From assembly GCF_000722545.1 (NCBI RefSeq), contig NZ_JNVM01000010.1:62001-126000 (forward strand): a stretch of DNA of 64,000 nt, in the 5' to 3' direction. Positions 25,026 through 33,121 of this stretch are shown in pieces (position 1 is the stretch's first letter; the number at the start of each line of letters is the position of its first letter). The notes beneath the pieces were generated by a model that searched no databases, was not told the DNA's origin, and saw nothing but the letters and a program-made list of their open reading frames with translations. The translations under genes and the position numbers were made by a program. Source of the stretch: Paenibacillus tyrphae. Lineage in GTDB: Bacteria; Bacillota; Bacilli; Paenibacillales; NBRC-103111.

Positions 25026-25963
25026 AAAAGTCAATCGTTTTGACGGCAGCACTAATAATCGTCATTCTCGCGGCTTTGTGGGCTTATATGACCTGGACGA
25101 GCCCTTACAAGCTGCCGCCCGTGTCGTCCGACGTTCCATGGACGTCGTATCAATTGGATTTCAGCAAGGAAGAGAAGTCGTACCGGAATGCGAAAGCGCT
25201 CGGGGAGAAGCCGGAGCCGCCCGCCCTGCCGCTCAAGAACGAAGAAGCGGCCGACCGGGCTTACGCCTACGCTCTTTCGCTGTCCAAGGCCGGCGACGGC
25301 AAACGGGACGAGCGAATCCGGTATTTGCAGGAAGCCGCAAGGCTCGTTCCGCGAAATTTAGCCTACAGCACGCCGCTCCGGCTCGAAATGGCGGCGGCCG
25401 GTCAAGGCGAAGCTTTCGTTCAATTTATGGATGGGCTGAAGGAGGCGGACCTGCCGCAGGTGCGCCTGCAAAAGGCGATGTCGCTCGTCGACCGGCTGCA
25501 GGAGCCGACGATCGGAACGGCATCGCTCGGACAATTGTCATACTTGTCCATTGAAGTGCTGGATAAGGTGCTCGAAGACAATCCGTACGATTGGATGGCT
25601 CATTACGCCCGCGGAGTGAATAACCTGTACTGGCCTGTCGGGCTGCAGCGGATCGACAAATCGATTCAGGATTTAGCGTTCTGCGTTGCGGTGGCGCACA
25701 GCTTCGCCGACCGTTCCCCCGTGTTGTGGCCGAAAGCCTATACGGCGCTCGGCGACGCACTGGTCAAGAAAGGCAACCTGAAAGAAGGCATGCAGGTCTG
25801 GAAGGACGGACTGAAGCAATTTCCGGAGCATGAGGAACTCAAGCAGCGCGTTCAGGCCGGTAACGGGCAGGCGGAGCAAATCGTCGCGAAGGAACGGGGC
25901 ATGGAGCAGTTTCAACGTCCGGCGTCCGATATGACCGACTTCAGCGTCATTTGGAACAAGTAA
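25022..25963 (+). CDS. Membrane-anchored TPR-like protein
   Basis: A 313-residue protein with an N-terminal uncleaved membrane anchor (about residues 5-24: VLTAALIIVILAALWAYMTW) and a large extracytoplasmic part of helical repeats, for example DKVLEDNPYDWMAHYARGVN and ALGDALVKKGNLKEGMQVWK, which fit tetratricopeptide repeats. TPR proteins are common neighbours of CRTAC1/ASPIC proteins such as the one at 31358, so it may form an assembly with it at the cell surface. Precise role unknown. Confidence 0.7.
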   Translation: MKKSIVLTAALIIVILAALWAYMTWTSPYKLPPVSSDVPWTSYQLDFSKEEKSYRNAKALGEKPEPPALPLKNEEAADRAYAYALSLSKAGDGKRDERIRYLQEAARLVPRNLAYSTPLRLEMAAAGQGEAFVQFMDGLKEADLPQVRLQKAMSLVDRLQEPTIGTASLGQLSYLSIEVLDKVLEDNPYDWMAHYARGVNNLYWPVGLQRIDKSIQDLAFCVAVAHSFADRSPVLWPKAYTALGDALVKKGNLKEGMQVWKDGLKQFPEHEELKQRVQAGNGQAEQIVAKERGMEQFQRPASDMTDFSVIWNK

Positions 25964-25982
25964 ACGGCAAAGGTGGATGGAA

Positions 25983-27188
25983 ATGAAGGAAGTAGTCGTC
26001 AGCGGAATGGGAGTGCATACGTCCATCGGCTTCGGTACGGAGACGTTCTGGAGCGGTCTGCTTCAAGGCGTGTGCGGCATCGGTACGGTCGGCGTGTTCG
26101 ACGTGAGTGGCCATAACCACAAGCGAGCGTGCGAAATCAAGCGGATGCAGCCATCCGCGTATTTTCAAGACCGGGTGTCCGGGATGGGAAGAACGACGGG
26201 CATCGTAACGCCGGCCGTGGAGGAGGCGCTGCAGGACGCTGGGCTTACTCCCGACGGTCTGTCCGCTTACCGGGTCGGCCTATGCGTCGGAACGACGATG
26301 GGGGAGATTGAGCCTCTGGAAAAAACATTGAGCGGGGACCCGGTCGATACGCCCGGAGGACCGCATACGATTGCCGTTCACTTAAGCCGCCTGCTTCGTT
26401 TGTCCGGACCCCGGTGGACGTTCACGAACGCCTGCTCGGCCGGCAATTTTGCCATCGCCAGATGTATGGAAGAGTTGCGGCTGGGACGGGCGGACATCAT
26501 GATCGCGAGCGGAGTCGACTCGCTCTCTTGGGTGGCGTTTACCGGCTTCGCCAGCCTGCGGGCGATGTCGCCGGACGTGTGCCGGCCGTTCGACCGGAAG
26601 CGGCAGGGGCTTATTCTTGGCGAAGGCGCCGGCGTCCTTGTGCTGGAAACGCGAGAGCACGCGGAAAAACGCCGGGCGCAGGTCAAGGCGACGCTGCTCG
26701 GCTACGGATTGTGCTGCGACGCGCACCATATCACGCAGCCCGATCCGTCCGCCAAAGGAGCGGTCCGCGCGATGCGGCAGGCGCTTGCCATGTCCGGTCT
26801 TACGCCGGGCGATATCAGCCATGTGAGCGCCCACGGCACAGGCACGATCGCGAACGATCAGATGGAAACGAAAGCGATCGGGGGGGTGTTTGCCGGCAGC
26901 GGCCGGACGGTGACCGTCAATTCGATCAAAGGCCATATCGGCCATACGCTGGGGGCGGCGAGCGCTATCGAAGCCGTGATGGCGGTGAAGGCGATCGAAA
27001 CGGGCCTGTTCCCGCCGACGCTGCATACGGAGGACATCGATCCGTTATGCACGCATGACAGCGTCCGCTTGAACCGCAGTGTCCGGTCCGAGCCCGTAGA
27101 GGCCGTTTTGTCCAATTCCTATGCCTTCGGGGGAATCAATTCGTCCATCGTATTGGCCGGTCCGAAAGGAGGCAGAGCCGCATCATGA
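25983..27188 (+). CDS. KAS II-type ketosynthase 1 (complete active site)
   Basis: A 401-residue FabF-like condensing enzyme. The catalytic triad is intact: Cys151 in TNACSAGN, His284 in SAHGTGT and His321 in KGHIGHTLGA. I chose ATG 25983 because AAAGGTGG lies six bases before it; ATG 25977 abuts that site. It is translationally coupled (4-base overlap) to a short, Cys-less KS-like protein, the arrangement of ketosynthase and chain-length factor in type II and aryl-polyene systems. It would extend the acyl-ACP with malonyl units. Confidence 0.93.
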   Translation: MKEVVVSGMGVHTSIGFGTETFWSGLLQGVCGIGTVGVFDVSGHNHKRACEIKRMQPSAYFQDRVSGMGRTTGIVTPAVEEALQDAGLTPDGLSAYRVGLCVGTTMGEIEPLEKTLSGDPVDTPGGPHTIAVHLSRLLRLSGPRWTFTNACSAGNFAIARCMEELRLGRADIMIASGVDSLSWVAFTGFASLRAMSPDVCRPFDRKRQGLILGEGAGVLVLETREHAEKRRAQVKATLLGYGLCCDAHHITQPDPSAKGAVRAMRQALAMSGLTPGDISHVSAHGTGTIANDQMETKAIGGVFAGSGRTVTVNSIKGHIGHTLGAASAIEAVMAVKAIETGLFPPTLHTEDIDPLCTHDSVRLNRSVRSEPVEAVLSNSYAFGGINSSIVLAGPKGGRAAS

Positions 27189-28021
27189 CGAACGATGTGC
27201 AGGTTCAGGTTCTCGGCGTCGGAGCCATAACGAAGGCAGGCTTCGGCGCGGCATTTGCGGGCAGCCCGCCGTCCGTAATCGAAACGGGCGTCTCTGCTGC
27301 CCTTGTACCAGATAGCGGAGACGCCCGGCTGAAGCGGATGAAGAAGTGGTCCAGATCGTCCCAGTTGGCCTGTCTCGCCGTTCACGAGGCGTTATCCGGG
27401 CAGCCGGAGCCGGACCCCGTGCGGACGGCGATCATCATCGGAGCCGACTACACCAATTTGGAGGCGATTCTGGCGATGGATGCGGAAGCGAAGCAATACG
27501 GCGTCAACGGGACGAATCCGGCTTTGTTCCCGGAAACGGTGTTGAATGTAATCGGCGGGCATCTTTCTTCTTATTTCCGCATCGCCGGGGTGAACGTGAC
27601 GATCTCCAGCGGCTCGCACACCGGCTTGAAGGCGCTCGGGTATGCGGCCGATCTGCTCCGTCTCGGTCTGGCCGACCGGGTCATCGTGTGCGTGGTCCTT
27701 TTGCTGCCCCCGCCGCCCTTCGGGCAGAGGACGCTTCCGTGCGCGTATGAGCGCGAATCGGTTGCCGCTTTGCTCTTGGGTCCGGCGGCTGCTGATGCCG
27801 AAGCGGGAATTGCGCTTCGTTCGGAAGCGGCGCCGGAAGCAGAGGAGCATCGGTGCCCGCTTGCGGCTACGGCAGCGTCCGAGGTACCGCTTGCCGTCGT
27901 CTCCGCCGTGCACCGGATCAGGCAGGAAGGCTGCGGGGAAGCAGTGATCGCAACGTCGGACGAATCCGGAAACGATGTCCGGCTCACGCTGCTTCCGCAT
28001 GCGGACGGTGGTTGGCGTTGA
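27185..28021 (+). CDS. Chain-length-factor-like short ketosynthase homologue (Cys replaced)
   Basis: A 278-residue protein matching only the N-terminal thiolase half of KAS II: VQVLGVGAITKAGFG at the start and VNVTISSGSHTGLKALGYAADLL where TNACSAG would be, with Ser at the Cys position. The second half with the two catalytic His boxes is missing and the end is Ala-rich. Length and form fit the short chain-length-factor family (Ketoacyl-synt_2 type) of aryl-polyene clusters rather than the full-length CLF of aromatic type II PKS. Probable partner of ketosynthase 1, or of ketosynthase 2 downstream. Confidence 0.75.
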   Translation: MTNDVQVQVLGVGAITKAGFGAAFAGSPPSVIETGVSAALVPDSGDARLKRMKKWSRSSQLACLAVHEALSGQPEPDPVRTAIIIGADYTNLEAILAMDAEAKQYGVNGTNPALFPETVLNVIGGHLSSYFRIAGVNVTISSGSHTGLKALGYAADLLRLGLADRVIVCVVLLLPPPPFGQRTLPCAYERESVAALLLGPAAADAEAGIALRSEAAPEAEEHRCPLAATAASEVPLAVVSAVHRIRQEGCGEAVIATSDESGNDVRLTLLPHADGGWR

Positions 28022-29358
28022 GCGGGCAGGAGGCAAGGAATGGAGACGCTCGCCGGACGCCGCCCTTTCGTGCGGTAGTGACAGGGACTGGACTGGCTGC
28101 CTCGTCCGGCTTCGGGGAAGACCGGATATGGGAGGCGGTGCTTCACCAGCGCTCGCCGGTCACTTGGCGAACATATGAGACGGGCGTCGGCGGAAGCGTC
28201 CGTTATCCGGTGTATGGCATCGACGCAGGCGGGCTGCGGGCCCAGTTGACCGAGTCCGAGCGGCAGGCGATGGCCGAGTGGGGACTATCCGGCGACGTCG
28301 ATCTGGCTCTGCTTATTGTCACGATCCGGGAAGCGCTGCGGTCCGCCGGGCTTGATCCGGATTCCGCGGGACGGGAGGGCATGAACCTCTCGCTTGTGAT
28401 CGGTCACGAAAATTTGGGCACCGTGTTCTTGGTCGACCGTCTGCTGCGCAGCGGAGGGATCGTACCGTCCGGACCGGACGAGGCGCTGCCTTCGTTCCGG
28501 CACTTTCAGGACTCGTTTTTTCATATTCAAACGTTCCCCTATTTGTTTTATCTGGCCCGGCTGTTCGGCGTGAACGGATTGACGTACACGGTGAACAACG
28601 CCTGCGCTTCCGGATTGTACGCGCTGGAGCTCGGGAGGCAATTGCTCGCCTCCGGCAGTGCGGACGCCGTTATCGTCGCCTGCTCGGATTATGCGCATGT
28701 CACCGAATATTTATGGCTTCAGGACAAGGGCGCACTGTCCAAAAAACACGAGCTTCGCCCGTTCGACCGCAAACGCGACGGCTCGATCCTGGGAGACGGG
28801 GCGGGAGCGCTCGTGCTGGAGTCCGCAGACCGCGCCGCACGGAGGGGGGCCGGTGCGGTTTGCGAATACGCCGGAGGCAGCTTCGGCCAGGACACTTGGA
28901 GCCTCACGCTGCCAGACGTTAGCCGGCATACTTACTCATCCGTCATTGCCGATGCCGTCGCCCGGTGGGGCGGGGCCGGGGTCGATCTGCTGGTGCCGCA
29001 CGGAGCCGGGAGCCCGCTTTGGGACCGGTATGAGGCCGCCGAAATTCGCCGGTCGTTCGCGCAGCTGTCGACGGCAACGCCGCTCGTGACGGCGTTTAAA
29101 GGCTATCTCGGCCATACGCTGGGAGCAAGCGCCATGCTGGAAATGCTGCTAATGCTGCGCTGCATGAAGGAAGGCCTCGTCCCGCCGACGCTTCATTACG
29201 AAGAGTCCGGAGCGAAGATCGAGCTCCCTGTGGCGGCGGCTTGGGAGAAGCGGGACATTCGCACCGCTGTCAAAGCAGTTCCCGCGTACGGAGGGTTTCA
29301 TGCGGCTTGCGTTTTCAAAACCATAGATCTGAAAGAGGAATACGGGGGGAAGGAATGA
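28018..29358 (+). CDS. KAS II-type ketosynthase 2 (start uncertain, possible frameshift at 5' end)
   Basis: A second FabF-like enzyme with Cys in TVNNACASG, His in LVPHGAGSP and His in FKGYLGHTLGAS; spacing matches an active synthase, although HGTGT has drifted to HGAGS. The frame has no ATG near the expected N-terminus. TTG 28018 overlaps the previous TGA, like the TTG start at 8979, but the good ribosome site AGGAGG (28028-28033) points to ATG 28040 in another frame, which reads a plausible KS N-terminus (METLAGRRPFVR) and stops at 28076-28078. Either the TTG is used or one base has been lost or gained near 28075. Confidence 0.82.
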   Translation: MSGQEARNGDARRTPPFRAVVTGTGLAASSGFGEDRIWEAVLHQRSPVTWRTYETGVGGSVRYPVYGIDAGGLRAQLTESERQAMAEWGLSGDVDLALLIVTIREALRSAGLDPDSAGREGMNLSLVIGHENLGTVFLVDRLLRSGGIVPSGPDEALPSFRHFQDSFFHIQTFPYLFYLARLFGVNGLTYTVNNACASGLYALELGRQLLASGSADAVIVACSDYAHVTEYLWLQDKGALSKKHELRPFDRKRDGSILGDGAGALVLESADRAARRGAGAVCEYAGGSFGQDTWSLTLPDVSRHTYSSVIADAVARWGGAGVDLLVPHGAGSPLWDRYEAAEIRRSFAQLSTATPLVTAFKGYLGHTLGASAMLEMLLMLRCMKEGLVPPTLHYEESGAKIELPVAAAWEKRDIRTAVKAVPAYGGFHAACVFKTIDLKEEYGGKE

Positions 29359-30101
29359 GCCAGGCACAATGGGATTTTTCCAATAAACGAGCTGTCGTCA
29401 CCGGGGGCTCGCAAGGCATCGGAGCGGCCATTGTCCGGGGGCTGGCTGCAGCAGGCGCCTCCGTCTTGTTTACGTATTCGCGCCATGCCGAAGCGGCGGA
29501 GGCGCTGGTGCGGGAATGCGGCGGTCCGAACGTCGTCACAGCAGTACAAGCGGACTTTGCGGCTTCATCCGGCTTGGAACGGCTGACAGACCTCCTTTTC
29601 CGCGAGCAGGTAATTGATTGCGTAGTGAATAACGCGGGCATCGTTCTCGACGGACCGCTTTACACGATGCCGGAACGGCATTGGCAGGACGTGCTGCAGG
29701 TGAATTTATCCGCTTTATTCCCGGTTGCCAAAGCAGCGATTCCTTCGTTGGCCCGTTCCCGGGGCAGCATGGTTAACGTCGCGTCCGTTGCCGGCATCAG
29801 CGGCACGGCCGGGCAGACGAACTATTCGGCGGCGAAAGCCGGCGTCATCGGATTTACGAAGGCGCTGGCGCGCGAGGCCGGACCGCTCGGAGTACGGGTG
29901 AACGCCATCGCTCCGGGCTATGTAGAAACCGGCATGCTTGGCCATCTGCAGCATGACAGGAAGAAAAAACTGACGCGGGGCATTCCGCTCAGGAGGCTCG
30001 GCCGGCCCGAAGAAATCGCCGAGGCGGTCCTGTTCCTCTTGTCGGATTCCGCTTCGTACATGACCGGTTCCGTGCTGGTGGCGGACGGGGGATTATATTG
30101 A
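29355..30101 (+). CDS. FabG-type 3-ketoacyl-ACP reductase (SDR)
   Basis: A 248-residue classical short-chain dehydrogenase: TGGSQGIGAAIV (cofactor), NNAGIV, NVASVAG (Ser), YSAAKAG (Tyr, Lys) and the C-terminal ITxxx-like MTGSVLVADGG. An Arg-poor first turn with YSRHAE after strand 2 suits NADPH. It would reduce the 3-keto group after each condensation. Start ATG 29355 overlaps the ketosynthase stop and follows GGGGGGAAGG. It is the only ketoreductase in the cluster, so all extension cycles probably use it. Confidence 0.92.
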   Translation: MSQAQWDFSNKRAVVTGGSQGIGAAIVRGLAAAGASVLFTYSRHAEAAEALVRECGGPNVVTAVQADFAASSGLERLTDLLFREQVIDCVVNNAGIVLDGPLYTMPERHWQDVLQVNLSALFPVAKAAIPSLARSRGSMVNVASVAGISGTAGQTNYSAAKAGVIGFTKALAREAGPLGVRVNAIAPGYVETGMLGHLQHDRKKKLTRGIPLRRLGRPEEIAEAVLFLLSDSASYMTGSVLVADGGLY

Positions 30102-30119
30102 CAAAGGAGCTGTCGAGGG

Positions 30120-30383
30120 ATGGAACGGAATCAGGAAGCTTTGAAGAGACGCTTGGTCGAGCTGGCATTTGAAATTGCCGGTGAAGGGGAGCTCGGCGAA
30201 GACCAGGATTACGAGGTTTACTTAACTTCGCCGCTGCCCGAGCTTGGGGTCGATTCGCTGACGGCGCTTGAACTGGCCGTGCATTTGGAGCGCGAATTCG
30301 GGACCCGCCTGGAGGAGCAGGAGCTGACGCAAATTCGCACACTGGAGGACATCGTCCGGTTTGTCGAAGCCAAAGGAGACTAA
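30120..30383 (+). CDS. Acyl carrier protein 4
   Basis: An 87-residue carrier protein with attachment motif LGVDSLTALELAVHLEREFG. It follows the ketosynthases and the ketoreductase directly and is thus the likely chain-extension carrier. AAAGGAG precedes the start. The following DUF1702 gene begins one base after its stop. Confidence 0.93.
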   Translation: MERNQEALKRRLVELAFEIAGEGELGEDQDYEVYLTSPLPELGVDSLTALELAVHLEREFGTRLEEQELTQIRTLEDIVRFVEAKGD

Positions 30384-30384
30384 G

Positions 30385-31338
30385 ATGCGGGTACAATGGC
30401 TCCGGCAAAATTATGCTTCCGTCGCGCGAAAAGTACGGCCGCTTCAAAGCGTCGATCCGTTTTTTGTCGACCGTTTTCAATCGATATTGACCGCCTTCCT
30501 GTACGGCTACAACAGCGTGCTAAACAGCCGCCGGCTGGAGCCTGACGAGGTTCGGCAGGAATTGGACGGACGTTTCGACGAGTTTTACCGGGGCTTCGCG
30601 TATGAGGGGCTCGGCATGGGGCTTGGAGCCCGGACGCTGTTTCTCCGCTCCGAGCGCATGCGGCTCGAACAAGCCATGAACGCGGTAGCGCCGGGCTATT
30701 TGTACCAATATTACGTGGGGCTCGGCTGGTGGCTATCGATGTGCTACGGCTTTCGCCAAACGGGCTACCGCCGTTTTCTGCGCAATCTAAGCCCGCTCTA
30801 TGGCCCTATCGTGTTTGACGGGGTCGGGTTCCGTATCGGGCTGTTCCGCTTCGGGACGAATCCGGGGATCGTCGCGCGCTTTGCGGAATTTGGTCCGCTC
30901 GGGCAGCGGGTTTGCTATCAAGGGCTCGGCCGATGTCTGTGGTTTCTGCACGAATTCAACCTGCAGCGGGCGCTGCAAGACGTGCAGCGTCTGCCGCCCG
31001 AGCGTCGCGGCGACACGATGAGCGGAGTCGGGCTGGCCGTCGCTTATAGCCTGTTCGACGATCCGCTCCGGGCGCTAGAGCTGCGCCGCCCGATGCCTGA
31101 GGAGCTGCGTCCCGCCTTTCGCCAGGGGCTTGCGTTCGGCTGGGAGGCCAGAAGGCTGCAGACCCCGGGATTTGCGGCGAAGCTGGAAGGCATTTCGTCC
31201 GAGGCAGCGGATACGATTCACGGATATGTCCGGTCGGTGCACCAGGTCAGACAGGAGCTGCTGGACGGCGGGGCGGGCGTTCGTTTTTATACCGACTGGC
31301 TGGATGGCGTCCGTCGGCGTCTGGCAAACGAAAGTTAA
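30385..31338 (+). CDS. DUF1702-family protein (enediyne-cluster-associated family)
   Basis: A 317-residue protein that fits the DUF1702 pattern: GFAYEGLGMGLGARTLF near residue 64, a central GLGWWL, FDGVGFRIGLF, and a repeated GLGR.LWFL block, ending in helical segments. Members are best known as accessory proteins in enediyne clusters; biochemical function is not established. No membrane segment or catalytic motif is obvious. It is separated by one base from ACP 4 and by 19 bases from the CRTAC1-like gene, reproducing the association of these two families without any enediyne PKS. Confidence 0.75.
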   Translation: MRVQWLRQNYASVARKVRPLQSVDPFFVDRFQSILTAFLYGYNSVLNSRRLEPDEVRQELDGRFDEFYRGFAYEGLGMGLGARTLFLRSERMRLEQAMNAVAPGYLYQYYVGLGWWLSMCYGFRQTGYRRFLRNLSPLYGPIVFDGVGFRIGLFRFGTNPGIVARFAEFGPLGQRVCYQGLGRCLWFLHEFNLQRALQDVQRLPPERRGDTMSGVGLAVAYSLFDDPLRALELRRPMPEELRPAFRQGLAFGWEARRLQTPGFAAKLEGISSEAADTIHGYVRSVHQVRQELLDGGAGVRFYTDWLDGVRRRLANES

Positions 31339-31357
31339 CAAGGGGAGAGACCATGCG

Positions 31358-33121
31358 ATGAAATCGATAATCCGGGTAGTGAGCATTTTAAGTGCGGGTC
31401 TTGTTCTAATGGCCGGCTGCTCTGCCGGAACGGGGGGCCGCAGCACCGAATACGGCATCTCCTATACGGACGTCACGGAGCAAGCGGGCATTAAATTTAA
31501 GCATGAGAAGGCGCAGTTCGATTCCAAAGGGGACAACATCATGCCTTGGCTGCAATCGACAGGCGCGGGCGTGGCCGTCGGCGATTACGACGGAGACGGT
31601 CTTATGGATCTGTACTTCATCAGCTCCAAGGCGAACAGCATGAACGCTCTTTACCATAATAACGGGGATGGCACGTTTACCGATGTAGCGCCCAAGCTGG
31701 GGCTTGCGGACGTGAACCGGGAAGCCGTCTCCGAGACAGCGCTGTGGATCGATTACGACAACAGCGGGCATCCGAGCCTTTTCATCGGCAAGTGGGGCGG
31801 ACCGAGCCAACTGTTCCATAATAACGGGGACGGCACGTTTACGGACGTATCCGAGAAGAGCGGCGTCAGCAAATATATTGGAAACTACGCCAAAGCCATC
31901 TCGCTGGATTATAATCGCGACGGTTTTTTGGACATCTATTTAGGAGGCTATTTTCACGAAAAAAACAATCTGTTCCATCTCACGACGACGAAAATAATGC
32001 ACAACGATTTCGAGAAGGCGCGAAACGGCGGCAAAAACGTGATGCTTCGCAACAACGGGGACGGCACGTTCACCGATGTAGCCGACGAGCTCGGAGTGGA
32101 GGACCGGGGCTGGACTCTGGCGACGGCGGCAGGAGACTTGAACAACGACGGCTGGCCCGACCTGTACAACGCCAACGACTTTGGACCGGATGTACTCTAC
32201 TTGAACGAGGAGGGCAAACGGTTTAAACGCGTCATACAGCCGAGGGGCATCGGAGACGACACGTACAAGGGAATGAATGCGGACTTTGCCGACGTGTTTC
32301 ACGATGGCAATCTGGCGATTTATGTCACGAATGTGAGCAAATCGAGGTATATTTTGGAAGGCAATCAGCTTTGGCATCCTAATGCCCAAGGCCAATACGT
32401 CGACCGCGCGGAGGAAATGGGGATCAATCTGGCGGGGTTCTCGTGGGGGGCGCGGTTTTTCGACGCGGATAACAGCGGCAATTTCAGCTTAATGGTCACG
32501 AACGGGTTCATCTCGGCGGGCAAAGAACGGGATTACTGGTTTGACCTCGGCACGTTGGCCACAACCCCTGGCACGATTGTCGAGGATATGAAAAACTGGC
32601 CCGCCTTCGGCGACAAGAGCTTGTCCGGTTATGAGAAAAAACGGCTGTTCTGGAATAACGGAAAAACGTTCAAAGACATTGCTCAGGAAACGGGAATTAC
32701 GTTCGATTCCGATAGCCGGGGCGTCGCGGCCGTCGACTTGTGGAACCGCGGAGTGCTGGATCTCGTGTTCGCGAATCAAGGCGCCCAGCCCAAAGTGTAT
32801 AAGACGACCAATACGACAAACCACAATTGGATCAAGCTTGAGCTGACGGGGACGGCGCCAAGCAACCGGGAAGCCGTCGGAGCGCGCGTAACGTTCGAGG
32901 TCAAAGGCGTGAAGACGGTCATGGAGCGGGACGGCGGCAATTCGCACGGGGCCCAGAGCGAGCCGCGTCTGCACTTTGGGCTTGGGGATGCGGCGCAAGC
33001 GGATAAGATCACGATCCGCTGGCCGAGCGGCCGATTGCAGGAGCTGACGCAGGTGAAAGCCAATCAGATTCTGAAAGTGACGGAACCGGATGGTCCGGTC
33101 CCGGCGGCAGGTGCGAAATGA
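31358..33121 (+). CDS. CRTAC1/ASPIC-UnbV family lipoprotein with FG-GAP/VCBS repeats
   Basis: A 587-residue secreted protein. The signal ends in the lipobox LMAGC, so it is predicted to be anchored outside the membrane. It has at least four calcium-binding FG-GAP/VCBS repeats (VAVGDYDGDGLMDLY, ISLDYNRDGFLDIY, AAGDLNNDGWPDLY, ARFFDADNSGNFSLM), each preceded by HNNGDGTFTDV-type blades, suggesting a beta-propeller. The C-terminus (GARVTFEVKG, LHFGLGDAAQADKITIRWPSG) is the ASPIC/UnbV domain. The start is ATG 31358; ATG 31353 runs into a stop at once. Role in the pathway unknown, perhaps at the cell surface with the TPR protein. Confidence 0.88.
   Translation: MKSIIRVVSILSAGLVLMAGCSAGTGGRSTEYGISYTDVTEQAGIKFKHEKAQFDSKGDNIMPWLQSTGAGVAVGDYDGDGLMDLYFISSKANSMNALYHNNGDGTFTDVAPKLGLADVNREAVSETALWIDYDNSGHPSLFIGKWGGPSQLFHNNGDGTFTDVSEKSGVSKYIGNYAKAISLDYNRDGFLDIYLGGYFHEKNNLFHLTTTKIMHNDFEKARNGGKNVMLRNNGDGTFTDVADELGVEDRGWTLATAAGDLNNDGWPDLYNANDFGPDVLYLNEEGKRFKRVIQPRGIGDDTYKGMNADFADVFHDGNLAIYVTNVSKSRYILEGNQLWHPNAQGQYVDRAEEMGINLAGFSWGARFFDADNSGNFSLMVTNGFISAGKERDYWFDLGTLATTPGTIVEDMKNWPAFGDKSLSGYEKKRLFWNNGKTFKDIAQETGITFDSDSRGVAAVDLWNRGVLDLVFANQGAQPKVYKTTNTTNHNWIKLELTGTAPSNREAVGARVTFEVKGVKTVMERDGGNSHGAQSEPRLHFGLGDAAQADKITIRWPSGRLQELTQVKANQILKVTEPDGPVPAAGAK

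Noticed and set aside
28040..28078. ATG 28040 as the start of ketosynthase 2
   Set aside because: Its frame stops after 12 codons, so it is kept only as evidence for a possible frameshift, not as the annotated start.
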